Notes: generated from the letters alone by a model not told the origin. Shown: positions 42,641 to 51,429, counted from the stretch's first letter. The stretch: 64,000 nucleotides of DNA from Arthrobacter sp. Soil762 (GCF_001428335.1 NZ_LMSG01000012.1:441136-505135), one strand, 5' to 3'. Numbers and translations: made by a program.

Positions 42641-43927
42641 CTAGGTGGTGAGGGCTCTTGCGGTAGTGCTGGCTCTTGCGGTGGCGCGGGGGCTGTTCGG
42701 GGTGGTGGTGCTGTAGTCCGCTGTCCTGAAGTGCGACGGCGCGAACGGGCTGACGCGGACAACGTCGCCGATCACAATCACGGCAGGATTTGCGACGCCG
42801 GTGGCTTCCGCCTGGTCGGCGATGGAACCGAGCGTGCCGATCGTCACGCGCTGATTCGGCAGATAGCCGTTCTCAACGATGCCAACTGGAGTGTCCTGAG
42901 GCAAACCGGCGCCGGCCAGGGCAGCGGCGGAGTCGCGAAGTGCGGCCACGCCCATCAGCAGGATGATGGTGTGGTCTGCCCGGGCGGGGACCTCGGACAG
43001 CTCTTCATGGCCGGTGACCACGCTGAAGCCCTTGGCCAGGCCGCGGTGAGTGACGGGGATGCCGGCGGCGGCCGGGACAGAGATCGCGGACGTGACGCCG
43101 GAGACCACTTCAACCTCGACGCCGTGCTGCCGGCAGTATTCGGCTTCCTCGCCGCCGCGGCCCAGGACGTACGGGTCGCCGCCCTTGAGCCGGACCACGC
43201 GGTGCCCCTTCAAGGCTTCGTCCACAAGGATGCGGTTGATCTCGGACTGCGGCACGGGATGGTGGCCGGGGGTCTTGCCCACTTCGATCACGCGGACGTC
43301 GGGGGCAAGTTCGTTGAGCAGTTCGCGCGGGCCGAGGCGGTCTGCCACCACGACGTCGGCCTGGCCGAGCAGCCGGCGGCCGCGGACGGTGATGAGGCCG
43401 GTGTCGCCGGGCCCGCCACCCACAAGGGCGACGGAGCCCGCAGACGCACGACGGCGGCGCAGCGGAAGGTCGCCGGTTTCCAGTGCGGTGGCGACGGCGT
43501 CGCGCAGGGCCATGGCGCGGCGCGGGTCTCCCCCGGCGTTCACGGCGATCTGCACGTCATCAACCACGGCGACGGCGGGCGTCCAGGCGGCCGAGGCTTC
43601 GTGGTCGGAGGCGTTGACGCACCAGATGCGCTGCGCCTCGGCGTCTTCCGAGACTTGGGTGTCCACGGCGGGATCGCCGGTGGCCGTCTGGACGAACCAG
43701 ACGCCGTCGACGTCGGACGGAAGGTAAGTGCGCCGCTCCCAGGTGAGGAGGCCGGCGTCGGCCAGTTCGCGGAGCGCGGCGGAGGCAACGGGAGCCACGA
43801 CGGTGACCCGGGCACCGGCGTCGAGCAGACCCTTGGCGCGGCGGGCAGCCACGGGGCCGCCGCCCACCACCAACACGGGGCGGCCGAGCAGCCGCAGTGC
43901 TGTGGGGTAAATATCCTGAATTGCCAT
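42641..43927 (-). CDS. cysG: siroheme synthase (precorrin-2 dehydrogenase + uroporphyrinogen-III methyltransferase)
   Basis: A 428-residue fusion making siroheme, the cofactor of sulfite reductase. Residues 1-150 are the CysG-B NAD-dependent dehydrogenase/ferrochelatase half ('VLVVGGGPVAARRAKGLLDAGARVTVVAP'); from about residue 165 the SAM-dependent SUMT half follows ('ALVGGGPGDTGLITVRGRRLL', 'VVRLKGGDPYVLGRGGEEAEY'). The C-terminal tail is low-complexity Thr/Ala/Arg. The start codon lies six bases after a -10 box, so the mRNA is apparently leaderless, and the promoter carries the repeat motif shared with the ssuA and sulfite reductase operons. Confidence 0.95.
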   Translation of the reverse strand: MAIQDIYPTALRLLGRPVLVVGGGPVAARRAKGLLDAGARVTVVAPVASAALRELADAGLLTWERRTYLPSDVDGVWFVQTATGDPAVDTQVSEDAEAQRIWCVNASDHEASAAWTPAVAVVDDVQIAVNAGGDPRRAMALRDAVATALETGDLPLRRRRASAGSVALVGGGPGDTGLITVRGRRLLGQADVVVADRLGPRELLNELAPDVRVIEVGKTPGHHPVPQSEINRILVDEALKGHRVVRLKGGDPYVLGRGGEEAEYCRQHGVEVEVVSGVTSAISVPAAAGIPVTHRGLAKGFSVVTGHEELSEVPARADHTIILLMGVAALRDSAAALAGAGLPQDTPVGIVENGYLPNQRVTIGTLGSIADQAEATGVANPAVIVIGDVVRVSPFAPSHFRTADYSTTTPNSPRATARASTTARALTT

Positions 43928-43933
43928 GAATCA

Positions 43934-44005
43934 ACGGTAGGGCCGCGCAGTTTCCCCAACAACGGCCGTGGAAACACCAGTTCACGTAAGGTAACCCTGC
44001 GTCAC
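43934..44005 (-). promoter_or_regulatory. cysG promoter with shared sulfur-operon motif
   Basis: On the minus strand TTGTTG (43962-43957), 17 bases, TACCGT (43939-43934), then six bases to the ATG. Upstream lies GTGACG-N14-GTGAA-N5-GTTTC (44005-43971), 18 bases of which separate its second GTGA block from the -35. The same arrangement recurs at 48590-48660 and 54878-54949. Confidence 0.65.
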
Positions 44006-44028
44006 ATTCTGTGCAGTTCCGGTCCGGT

Positions 44029-44325
44029 CTACTTCACGGCTATGAGCTCGATCAGCCGAATGTTGGGATCCTTAGCCAAGAGGCTTGGGCCGTGTTCGCC
44101 GAGCGCCGCCGGGATGGCACCGTTGAGATGGTCCTGCCGCGCTTCCTCGGTCTCGAAAGTGTCGAAGATGCCGAAGGTGTTTTCGTCGACGCGGAAGGCG
44201 TACCAGGTCTTAGTGCCCGGTTCGGCAGCCACGATGTCTCGGCCGCCGCTGAGGAAGTCCCAGACGTCCTGCTCCTTCCCCGGCTTGGCCTCGACCAGTG
44301 CCAGTACTCCAAAGTTAAGCGCCAT
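44029..44325 (-). CDS. antibiotic biosynthesis monooxygenase (ABM) domain protein
   Basis: A 98-residue ferredoxin-like ABM domain protein. 'LALVEAKPGKEQDVWDFLSGGRDIVAAEPGTKTWYAFRVDENTFGIFDTFETEEARQDHL' is split here only for description; the elements 'EPGTKTWYAFR' and 'FDTFETEEARQDHL' are the family's hallmarks. Members are small cofactor-free quinol monooxygenases or heme-degrading enzymes. No heme-ligand pattern stands out. GAGGAG lies six bases before the ATG. It stands alone between cysG and a PLP enzyme gene. Confidence 0.85.
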   Translation of the reverse strand: MALNFGVLALVEAKPGKEQDVWDFLSGGRDIVAAEPGTKTWYAFRVDENTFGIFDTFETEEARQDHLNGAIPAALGEHGPSLLAKDPNIRLIELIAVK

Positions 44326-44462
44326 TGCAGTCTCCTCAAGAACATCAGCGGAATCGGCCGTCTGCCGGCCTATTCCAGAGTTTAGGAAGATGCCCGGACC
44401 AGAACAAGGGTGCGCCGGAACGATGGGATCCCGTGTTCCGGCCGGAGCAATGCGAGTCCTGG

Positions 44463-45407
44463 CTACCGCCCGTAAAGACCGGTGCTGAGATAGCGGAAGC
44501 CGGAGTCGACCATGACGGTGACAACGGTTGCGTCTGGACCGAGCTGTTCGGCCACGCGCAGCGCGGCCACGACATTTCCTCCGGAGGAGGTGCCGGCGAA
44601 GATGCCTTCCTCGCGGGCGAGCCGCCGGCTCATCGCCATCGCTTCGTCGGATGAGACCCGTTCAATCGCATCCACCTCCGCTGGCTCCCAAAGCGGGGGA
44701 ATGAAGCCGATGCCGGTCCCCTCGATCCGGTGGGATCCCGTCGGGCCCCCGGAGAGCACGGCAGACTCGGCGGGCTCGACGGCGACGACCCGCAGCCCGG
44801 GAAGGTGGGTGCGCAGGCCGCGCGCCGTGCCGTGGATAGAGTGCGCGGTGCCAACGAACTGCACAAACGCATCCACCCGGCCATAGGACTGCTGCCAGAT
44901 CTCCTGGCCCATCGCGAGGTAGCCCGTGATCGCGTCGCGGTTGTTGAGCTGGTCGCAGGCCCAATGGCCCGGCTGCGCGCTCAGTTCACCCGCCCGGGCG
45001 ATCATCGCTCTGATCAGCTGCTCCGTGATTTTTCCGTGGTCGCTCGGCACGTCCTCCACCGTTGCGCCCAGCGCCTCCATGGTGCGGCGTTTCTCGTCAC
45101 TGAACGCGTCCGAGAAGACAACGTGGAGCCTGTAGCCTTTGGCTGCGCAGACCAAAGCAAGCGAGATGCCTGTTGTCCCGGCGGTGTACTCCACGACGGT
45201 GTCTCCCGGGCTGAGATCGCCGCGGGCTTCTGCGCCCCTGATCGCGGCTACGGCCATCCGGTCCTTCATGCTCCCGGTAGGGTTCGCAAACTCCAGCTTG
45301 GCCAGTATCCTGGCTGACCCTGGCGGCACCACTTCTCGCAGTTCGATCAGCGGAGTGGAACCGATCCCCGCCAGCACGCCCTTGCCTATACCCGCAGCAC
45401 GTGCCAT
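44463..45407 (-). CDS. cysteine-synthase-family PLP enzyme
   Basis: A 314-residue fold-type II PLP enzyme resembling O-acetylserine sulfhydrylase. The PLP lysine is in 'FANPTGSMKDRMAVAAI', 'EYTAGTTGISLALVCAAKG' matches the substrate loop (usually TSGNTG in CysK, here TAGTTG), and the phosphate loop 'GTAHSIHGTARGLR' is a variant of the usual GTGGT. 'FAGTSSGGNVVAAL' is C-terminal. These loop changes suggest a substrate other than O-acetylserine, although cysteine or cystathionine synthesis is possible given the sulfur genes nearby. GAGG lies before the ATG. Confidence 0.82.
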   Translation of the reverse strand: MARAAGIGKGVLAGIGSTPLIELREVVPPGSARILAKLEFANPTGSMKDRMAVAAIRGAEARGDLSPGDTVVEYTAGTTGISLALVCAAKGYRLHVVFSDAFSDEKRRTMEALGATVEDVPSDHGKITEQLIRAMIARAGELSAQPGHWACDQLNNRDAITGYLAMGQEIWQQSYGRVDAFVQFVGTAHSIHGTARGLRTHLPGLRVVAVEPAESAVLSGGPTGSHRIEGTGIGFIPPLWEPAEVDAIERVSSDEAMAMSRRLAREEGIFAGTSSGGNVVAALRVAEQLGPDATVVTVMVDSGFRYLSTGLYGR

Positions 45408-45513
45408 GTGTCCGCCTCACGCTCAAATGCCCGCCCCGGCTTGCAAGATCAAGCTATACCACCCGGAATGCTGGCGCCAGTAGTCACATCCCCCCGAACT
45501 CCAGGCCGCCGTC

Positions 45514-45585
45514 GTGGGGCACATTGGCGTGGATTGAGGCGCAGACCATCCCAGAACGCGGCGTGTCCGTGTCAAAGTGCCCCAC
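45514..45585 (-). repeat. 72-bp GTGGGGCAC repeat, copy A
   Basis: Read on the minus strand it begins GTGGGGCACTTTGACACGGA, continues CACGCCG, and ends GTGCCCCAC, total length 72. The middle differs from the other two copies. It is in a noncoding stretch (45408-45680) between a PLP-enzyme gene and the end of ssuC. The flank GACGGCG extends the terminal inverted repeat. Confidence 0.85.
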
Positions 45586-45607
45586 TTCGGCGGGTCGCAC
45601 CCACGCA

Positions 45608-45647
45608 CAGCAAAGCCCGACGGCGGGACTCGCCGTCGGGCTCTGCT
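45608..45647 (-). terminator. terminator after ssuC
   Basis: AGCCCGACGGCG and its complement enclose GGACT, with an outer CAGCA/TGCTG extension. It lies just beyond the ssuC stop on the minus strand and ends the ABC transporter operon. Confidence 0.75.
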
Positions 45648-45680
45648 GTTAAGTTTTCGCAGGGCTTGGGCCTGTGCGGC

Positions 45681-46673
45681 CTAGCGGGTGCTTCCCGAGA
45701 GGAGGCCGCGGCTGCGGAGGAGGCGCTTCTCGATCGGGGCGAACACCAGCAGCTCGATGAGGATACCGACGGCCAGGATCAGCAGGATCGCGGCCATTAC
45801 AACCGTCATGTCAGACAGGACACGGCCCTGGTCAAGCAGCGAGCCGAGGCCGAAGCCGATGGTGCCGCCCACGGCGATGATTTCCGCGGCCATCAGCGAC
45901 CGCCAGGAGAACGCCCAGCCCTGTTTCAACCCGCTGAGGTAACCGGGCAGCGCGGCAGGCAGGATGATCTGCACGGCCATCTGGAAACGGTTGGCGCCTA
46001 GGACCGTGCCGACGCGGCGGTACTGCGGCGGGATCTGGTCCACGCCGGAGATCAGCCCGTTGATGATGGACGGGATGGCACCCATAAAGACCACGAAATA
46101 GACGGTGGCATCCGTGAGGCCGAACCAGATGATGGCAGCGGGCACCCAGGCCACGGACGGCAGCACCTGCAGGCCGGAAATCAGCGGCCCGAAGGCTCGG
46201 CGCAGCGGCGCAACCTGGGCCAGCAGCAGCCCCACCGGGGTGGCGATGGCAACGCTGATCAGGAACCCGACCAGTCCGCGCTGCAGCGAAGTCCACACCG
46301 CTTCCTGCAGCTTGGCCTCGCCCCAGAGCGCACCAATCTGGCCCAGGACGTCGAGCGGACCGGGCACCAGGTCGCGGCGCTTGACGCCCAGGGAGACGTA
46401 GAACTGCCAGACCAGGACCAGGACCACAAGGGCGGCGACGGGCAGGAGCACACGGCTCCAGTCGATCCGGTGCTTGCGCGCCGCGTCCGACTGGAGCGAA
46501 TCCAGCCCGGCCTCGAGCTCGCGCAGGTCCTCATGCCCGGTGGAAGAGCGGGTCAAAGCGGCGTGGACTTTGCGGGTTTCCGGCTGTCCAGTGATTGAGC
46601 TGGTCGAAATCCCGGTCTCGTCAGCCTCGACCACCGGGTCGCTCTCGGCGAGGGGTGTGGGGTTATTTGGCAT
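45681..46673 (-). CDS. ssuC: ABC transporter permease, sulfonate/nitrate/taurine type
   Basis: A 330-residue inner-membrane permease with about six helices. The 'GLSQ/EAA' loop region is present as 'GANRFQMAVQIILPAALPGYLSGLKQGWAFSWRSLMAAEI', split in the protein by helices, and is typical of SsuC/TauC. The first 70 residues form a long hydrophilic cytoplasmic tail not usual for the family; its residues 11-30 ('SDPVVEADETGISTSSITGQ') are encoded by a dispersed REP-like element. It overlaps ssuB by eleven bases. Substrate is inferred from the SsuA neighbour and the sulfur promoter motif. Confidence 0.9.
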   Translation of the reverse strand: MPNNPTPLAESDPVVEADETGISTSSITGQPETRKVHAALTRSSTGHEDLRELEAGLDSLQSDAARKHRIDWSRVLLPVAALVVLVLVWQFYVSLGVKRRDLVPGPLDVLGQIGALWGEAKLQEAVWTSLQRGLVGFLISVAIATPVGLLLAQVAPLRRAFGPLISGLQVLPSVAWVPAAIIWFGLTDATVYFVVFMGAIPSIINGLISGVDQIPPQYRRVGTVLGANRFQMAVQIILPAALPGYLSGLKQGWAFSWRSLMAAEIIAVGGTIGFGLGSLLDQGRVLSDMTVVMAAILLILAVGILIELLVFAPIEKRLLRSRGLLSGSTR

Positions 46674-47388
46674 GGCGGCGAATCTCCTCCCGCAGCCGGG
46701 CGGTGATGACCCCGGTCAGCTGTCCGGCCAGGCCGGCGTCGGTTCGGTGTTCCTCGGAAACAGCCCACTCCTGGACCACACGGCCGGGACGGGACGACAG
46801 CAGCAACACACGCTGGCCCAGCCGCACGGCTTCGCGGACATTGTGGGTCACAAAAACGATGGTCCGCCCCGTTTCCTTCCAGATGCGTTCCAGCTCGTCG
46901 TGCAGGAGGTCGCGGGTGATGGCGTCCAGGGCGGCAAACGGCTCATCCATCAGCAGCAGCTGCCGGTCCTGCGACAAGGCCCGGGCAAGTGCCACGCGCT
47001 GACGCATGCCGCCGGAAAGCTCGTGCGGACGCTTGTCCCCGGCCTCGCCCAAGTGCACCAACTCGAGCAGCTCATCGGCCTTGATCCGGCGATCGGCCTT
47101 CCCCACACCGCGCAGCTTCAGGGCCAGCTCGATGTTCTCCCGCGCCGTCAGCCACGGGAAAAGGGCGGCGTCCTGGAACATAAAGGCTGCTCCGTCGCTG
47201 GGCACTTCAAGGGCGCCCGACGTCGGGACCTCCAGTCCCGCCATGATGTTCAGCAGGGTGGATTTACCGCAGCCGGACGCACCGAGGAGGGCTACGAATT
47301 CGCCCGCGCCGATGTTGGCGTTGACGTCGTCCAGCACCGGGGCGCCGTCGCCGAAGCGCTTGCCCAGGTTTTCCAGTACGACTGGCAT
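46663..47388 (-). CDS. ssuB: ABC transporter ATPase, sulfonate/nitrate/taurine type
   Basis: A 241-residue ATPase that powers the transporter. Walker A is 'GASGCGKST', the signature is 'HELSGGMRQRVALARAL', Walker B is 'LLLMDEPFAALD', and the switch histidine is in 'IVFVTHNVREAVRLGQRVLLL'. 'MFQDAALFPWLTARENI' is typical of SsuB/TauB/NrtD. It lies 37 bases downstream of the binding protein gene and overlaps the permease, so the operon reads ssuA-ssuB-ssuC. Confidence 0.93.
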   Translation of the reverse strand: MPVVLENLGKRFGDGAPVLDDVNANIGAGEFVALLGASGCGKSTLLNIMAGLEVPTSGALEVPSDGAAFMFQDAALFPWLTARENIELALKLRGVGKADRRIKADELLELVHLGEAGDKRPHELSGGMRQRVALARALSQDRQLLLMDEPFAALDAITRDLLHDELERIWKETGRTIVFVTHNVREAVRLGQRVLLLSSRPGRVVQEWAVSEEHRTDAGLAGQLTGVITARLREEIRRHAK

Positions 47389-47425
47389 GGTCCCGTCCTT
47401 AGGTAGTTGGTGCGGTAGGTGGCGG

Positions 47426-48583
47426 TCAGTCCTGGCCGAGGCCGGCCGCGGAGACCCGCTCGGCGGTTCCGGTGACTTCGTTCAGGGCACGGAGGTCGAA
47501 CAGTCCGGTGATGTCCGCCTGCTTGGTGGTGCCGGCTTGCACCCCGTCTTCGAGGAGCTTGGGGTAGGTTCCCGCGAGCGGATCCACCGTGAAAACCACG
47601 CTTTGCAGGGCTCGGTCAAGGACATCGGCGGGAAGCGCCGCGCCTGCCGATTCCTGCAGGGCGTCATTGATGACGCTCGTCTTCTCTGCGGCGGGCGTGT
47701 CATTCAGCCACGCCACGGACTCTGCGTGGCCCTTGAGCAGCGCCTTCACGGTGTCCGGATGCTCGGCGGCAAACTTCTTGTTCACAATCAGGATGGTCGT
47801 GGGGAACTCGCCGGCCTTGCCGGAAAGGGAGCCGTCCCAGAGGTCCTTTTCGTCCACCAGGACCTTGGCGCCGGCCTGGAGCACCAGACGGGACGCCCAC
47901 GGCTCAGGCAACCACGCGCCGTCGAGCTTTCCGTCCTGGAACAGTTTCAGCGTCTGGGCGTTCTCCGTGGGGTTGATGGCGACGTCGCCGCTGCCGTCCA
48001 CGTTGGTCTTGTAGCCCTGCGAGCCGAGCCACGCGCGGAGCGCAACATCCTGCGTGCCGCCCAGCTGCGGCGAGGCGAGGGTCTTGCCCTTCAGGTCCCC
48101 CGCCGAGTTGATTTCGGGACGCACAACCAGCTGCGCACCACCCGCGGCGGCACCGGCGATGACGCTCACTGATTCCCCCTCGCTCTTGACAAACGAGTTG
48201 ATGGCCGGGTTCGGGCCGATGTATGCCGCGTCGATGGCTCCGGCGTTCAGCGCCTCGATGGCGGCAGGCCCCGCGTTGAAAGTTTCGGTGCTGAGCTTGG
48301 TGTCGCCCAGGTTCCGGGCCAGGATCCCCTGCTTCACGCCCACCAGGGCGGGGGCATGGGTCAGGTTTCCGAAATAGCCAAGCTTCAGTTCTGCGGCCGG
48401 AGTGGGCGCCGGGATGGCTGCCTCTGCCGCCGTATTACGCGAAATGGACGACGCCACTACGGCACCGGCGGCGATCAGGAAGACGAGCCCGATGGCCAGG
48501 GCCGCCTCGATGGCACGCTTGCGCTTGGGTGCTGCGCTTTCGCCTGCCACGATGCGGGTCATCCCGGGCTTGGAACTAGTCAT
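47426..48583 (-). CDS. ssuA: ABC transporter substrate-binding protein, sulfonate type
   Basis: A 385-residue periplasmic-binding-fold protein of the SsuA/TauA/NrtA family. One hydrophobic N-terminal segment ('AALAIGLVFLIAAGAVVASSI', near residues 27-47) should anchor or export it; no lipobox cysteine is present, so it is not an ordinary lipoprotein. 'LKLGYFGNLTHAPALVGVKQG', 'AGAIDAAYIGPNPAINSF' and 'AWLPEPWASRL' are family motifs. The ATG at 48583 lies six bases after a -10 box, so the mRNA is apparently leaderless, under the shared sulfur-operon motif. It likely binds alkanesulfonates or taurine; no monooxygenase gene accompanies it. Confidence 0.9.
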   Translation of the reverse strand: MTSSKPGMTRIVAGESAAPKRKRAIEAALAIGLVFLIAAGAVVASSISRNTAAEAAIPAPTPAAELKLGYFGNLTHAPALVGVKQGILARNLGDTKLSTETFNAGPAAIEALNAGAIDAAYIGPNPAINSFVKSEGESVSVIAGAAAGGAQLVVRPEINSAGDLKGKTLASPQLGGTQDVALRAWLGSQGYKTNVDGSGDVAINPTENAQTLKLFQDGKLDGAWLPEPWASRLVLQAGAKVLVDEKDLWDGSLSGKAGEFPTTILIVNKKFAAEHPDTVKALLKGHAESVAWLNDTPAAEKTSVINDALQESAGAALPADVLDRALQSVVFTVDPLAGTYPKLLEDGVQAGTTKQADITGLFDLRALNEVTGTAERVSAAGLGQD

Positions 48584-48589
48584 TGTTTC

Positions 48590-48660
48590 ACCATAGGGAG
48601 TGACATAAACCCATTCAATGAAGCAGAAACGGGGGGTCACGCGGGTTCATGCAACGTCAC
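48590..48660 (-). promoter_or_regulatory. ssuA promoter with shared sulfur-operon motif
   Basis: On the minus strand TTGAAT (48618-48613), 17 bases, TATGGT (48595-48590), six bases, ATG. Upstream lies GTGACG-N14-GTGAC-N5-GTTTC (48660-48626), whose second GTGA block is 17 bases from the -35. This matches the layouts before cysG and the sulfite reductase gene. Confidence 0.7.
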
Positions 48661-48674
48661 ATTCCGGGCCCCGC

Positions 48675-49841
48675 TCAGTCCCCCTTGACGTTGATCAGCT
48701 GCCGCAGCTTGTGCCGCACCCTGACGAGGTCCGCAGCGTCGCGCATCACCACATCAATGGGTTTGTAGGCCGCCGGAATTTCGTCGATGAACGCCTCGGT
48801 GACGCGGAACTCGATGCCCTGCATGGCCGTCTTCAGCTCGGCCAGCGAGAACGTCTTGCGGGCAGCCGTCCGGGAATACTCGCGCCCGGCGCCGTGCGGG
48901 GAGGAGTTCAGCGAGACAGCGTTCCCGAGCCCCTCCACAACGTACGACGCCGTCCCCATGGACCCGGGGATAAGTCCCGGATCGCCGTGCTCGGCTCTGA
49001 TCGCCCCCTTCCGCGATACCCACACGGATTTGCCGTAATGGGTCTCCTGCTGCGTGAAGTTGTGGTGGCAGTTGATCCGCTCGCGCTCCTTGACATTGCC
49101 GCCCACCCAGTGCCCGAACTGCGTGATGACGCGGTCCATCATTTCCTCGCGGTTCAGGAGGGCGAAATGTTGCGCCCAGCGTAGTTCCTTGATGTAGCGG
49201 GCGAACTCGCTGGTACCCTCCTCCAGGTAGGCGAGGTCCGGGTCGGGCAGCCTGGTTCCGCGTTTGCGGGTCACCTGCTGGGCGACGCCGATGTGGTGCT
49301 GCGCGATCTTGTTGCCCACGCCCCGCGAGCCCGAGTGCAGGAACAGCCAGACGGCGTCCGTCTCGTCGACGGAGACCTCGATGAAGTGGTTGCCCGAACC
49401 CAGCGAGCCCAGCTGAAGTTCCCACTTGGCCACGTACTGGGCAGGGTTGAATCCGGCCTGCGCCGCCCGCTTCCGGAGCTCGGCAAGGCGCGGTTCGGCA
49501 GTGTGCTGGACGCTCCTGTTGTTATGCCCGGCGGACAACGGAATGGCCCGTTCGATGTCCTCGCGCAGCCGTTTGCGGTCCTTGGGCAGGTCCTTGACCG
49601 AGTACTGGGTCCGCACGGCGATCATGCCGCAGCCGATATCCACACCGACGGCGGCCGGAATGATCGCGCGCAGGGTGGGGATCACCGAGCCCACGGTGGC
49701 GCCCTTCCCGAGGTGCGCGTCCGGCATCAGGGCAAGGTGCGGGTAGATGAACGGCAGCGTGGAGGTGGCCAGGGCCTGTTCAAGGGTCTTGGCGTCGAGG
49801 ATCGAGGCCCAGCTGATGAGCTTGCTGTTGATGGTTTCCAT
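48675..49841 (-). CDS. rtcB: RNA-splicing ligase RtcB
   Basis: A 388-residue GTP-dependent, manganese-dependent RNA ligase that joins 2',3'-cyclic phosphate or 3'-phosphate ends to 5'-OH ends. Metal and guanylate residues are seen in 'GVDIGCGMIAV', 'GSGNHFIEVSVDE', 'LFLHSGSRGVGNKIAQHH', 'CHHNFTQQE' and the guanylylated His in 'SSPHGAGREYSR'. The ATG at 49841 has GGGAGG upstream; an ATG at 49856 lacks spacing. It has no partner such as RtcA, archease or RtcR here. Repair of broken tRNA or rRNA is the expected role. Confidence 0.94.
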   Translation of the reverse strand: METINSKLISWASILDAKTLEQALATSTLPFIYPHLALMPDAHLGKGATVGSVIPTLRAIIPAAVGVDIGCGMIAVRTQYSVKDLPKDRKRLREDIERAIPLSAGHNNRSVQHTAEPRLAELRKRAAQAGFNPAQYVAKWELQLGSLGSGNHFIEVSVDETDAVWLFLHSGSRGVGNKIAQHHIGVAQQVTRKRGTRLPDPDLAYLEEGTSEFARYIKELRWAQHFALLNREEMMDRVITQFGHWVGGNVKERERINCHHNFTQQETHYGKSVWVSRKGAIRAEHGDPGLIPGSMGTASYVVEGLGNAVSLNSSPHGAGREYSRTAARKTFSLAELKTAMQGIEFRVTEAFIDEIPAAYKPIDVVMRDAADLVRVRHKLRQLINVKGD

Positions 49842-49881
49842 GCCGCAGCCTCCCACTCACGATCATGGTCCGGCGCCTACC

Positions 49882-49923
49882 GGCCCGCAAGGCCAGGCCC
49901 GCAAGGCCAGGCCTGCAAGGCCC
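49882..49923. repeat. three tandem 14-bp repeats
   Basis: GGCCCGCAAGGCCA is present twice exactly and a third time as GGCCTGCAAGGCCC, between rtcB and the terminator of the cys operon. Noncoding; function unknown. Confidence 0.75.
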
Positions 49924-49933
49924 AGGGACGGCT

Positions 49934-49977
49934 CTGCCCCGCATAACCGGTGTGGGGCAACCGGTTATGCGGGGCAG
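49934..49977 (-). terminator. terminator after cysN
   Basis: A perfect 18-bp stem, CTGCCCCGCATAACCGGT and its complement, encloses the loop GTGGGGCA. It follows the cysN stop on the minus strand and ends the sulfite reductase-cysHDN operon; no T-run is present. Confidence 0.75.
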
Positions 49978-49995
49978 GGCCGCTCAAGCGAAGGC

Positions 49996-51429
49996 TCAGA
50001 TCGAGTAGCGCTCGTCCTCGTGGTCTCCCGGGTGGTCCTTGACCAGGCCCGCGGCCAGCGTGTTGCCGTCCAGCGGGTCGATGACCAGGAACGCGCCGGT
50101 GCGGCGGTGGTGCAGGTAGTTCTCCAGCGGCAGCGGCGCGGCGAGCCTGAGCTGCGCGTGGCCGATGTCGTTCAGCTCCAGGCTGGACGCGCCTTCGAGC
50201 TTGAACGTGGCCAGGTCCAGCTTGCCGCTGACGCTGCGGACCAGCGCCTGGACGGTGCGGGTGCCGTGCTTGACCAGCACCTTGGCACCTTCACGCAGCG
50301 GCTTCGGCGACAGCCAGCACAGCGCGGCGTACAGGTCGGCGGTGGACTCCGGGAAGGTGCCGGCGGCCGCGATGGTGTCACCGCGGGCGACGTCGAATTC
50401 CTCGGCCAGCCGGATCGCCACGGACTGGGGAGCGAACGCTTCCTGCAGTGACTCACCGGCGAAGTCGATGCCGGTCACCGTGGTGGTGCGGGCCGCCTGG
50501 CCGGGCGTCAGCACAGAAACCTTGTCCCCCACCTTCACCGAACCCTCGGTGATCTGGCCGGCGTACGCGCGGTAGTCGCGGTAGGCCTCCACGTCCAGGC
50601 CACCGGCCACGGCGTCGGGAGCCAGCGCACCCTGCGGCCGGATGACCAGCTGCACCGGGAAACGGAAGCTCTCCAGCTGCGTGTCGATCTCGTCCGCGGC
50701 CGGGAGCGTCTCGAGAACCTCCAGCAGGGCCGGGCCGTCGTACCAGGGGGTGCGCTCGGACCGGTCCACCACGTTGTCGCCGTCGAGGGCGGACACCGGG
50801 ATCACCAGCAGGTCGTCGATGTGGTCCGCCGTCCCCAGCGCAGCCGCGCCGATGCCCAGTTCGCGGGCCACCTGCTGCACGTCGGCCTGGATTTCACGGA
50901 ACACAGACTCGCTGAAGTCCACCAGGTCGATCTTGTTCACGGCCACAATCACGTGCGCCACCCGCAGCAGCTGCAGCACGGACAGGTGCCGGCGGGTCTG
51001 CTCCAGGACACCCTTGCGGGCGTCAATGAGTACGACGACGGCATCCGCCGTGGACGCGCCGGTCACCGTGTTTTTGGTGTACTGCACGTGCCCGGGGCAG
51101 TCGGCCAGGATGAAGCTGCGCTGGTCCGTGGCGAAGTAGCGGTAGGCCACGTCGATGGTGATGCCTTGCTCCCGCTCGGCGCGCAGGCCGTCGGTCAGGA
51201 GGGCCAGGTCGATGCCGCCTGCCGAGCCGCCGAAGCCCCGGTCCGCGGAGGTGCGGGCAACGGCGTCGAGCGTGTCAGCAAGAATCGCCTTGGAGTCGTG
51301 CAGGAGGCGGCCCACCAAAGTGGACTTCCCGTCGTCGACCGATCCGGCGGTGGCGAAGCGGAACAGCGTGGTGGGCAGGGCTGTTTCCAGCTCGGCGGTG
51401 ATTCCGTGCAAATTTGCGTTAGTGCTCAT
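49996..51429 (-). CDS. cysN: sulfate adenylyltransferase GTPase subunit
   Basis: A 477-residue EF-Tu-like GTPase that activates ATP sulfurylase CysD. G1 is 'GSVDDGKST', G3 is 'DCPGHVQYTKN', G4 is 'VAVNKIDLVD'. The protein ends after the beta-barrel domains without a fused APS kinase (CysC) domain, in agreement with an APS-reducing rather than PAPS-reducing pathway. It directly abuts the cysD stop. Together CysDN make adenosine 5'-phosphosulfate from ATP and sulfate with GTP hydrolysis. Confidence 0.96.
   Translation of the reverse strand: MSTNANLHGITAELETALPTTLFRFATAGSVDDGKSTLVGRLLHDSKAILADTLDAVARTSADRGFGGSAGGIDLALLTDGLRAEREQGITIDVAYRYFATDQRSFILADCPGHVQYTKNTVTGASTADAVVVLIDARKGVLEQTRRHLSVLQLLRVAHVIVAVNKIDLVDFSESVFREIQADVQQVARELGIGAAALGTADHIDDLLVIPVSALDGDNVVDRSERTPWYDGPALLEVLETLPAADEIDTQLESFRFPVQLVIRPQGALAPDAVAGGLDVEAYRDYRAYAGQITEGSVKVGDKVSVLTPGQAARTTTVTGIDFAGESLQEAFAPQSVAIRLAEEFDVARGDTIAAAGTFPESTADLYAALCWLSPKPLREGAKVLVKHGTRTVQALVRSVSGKLDLATFKLEGASSLELNDIGHAQLRLAAPLPLENYLHHRRTGAFLVIDPLDGNTLAAGLVKDHPGDHEDERYSI

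Noticed and set aside
43928..44028. SAM or cobalamin riboswitch ahead of cysG and the other sulfur operons
   Set aside because: The predicted promoters leave no 5' leader in which a riboswitch could fold.
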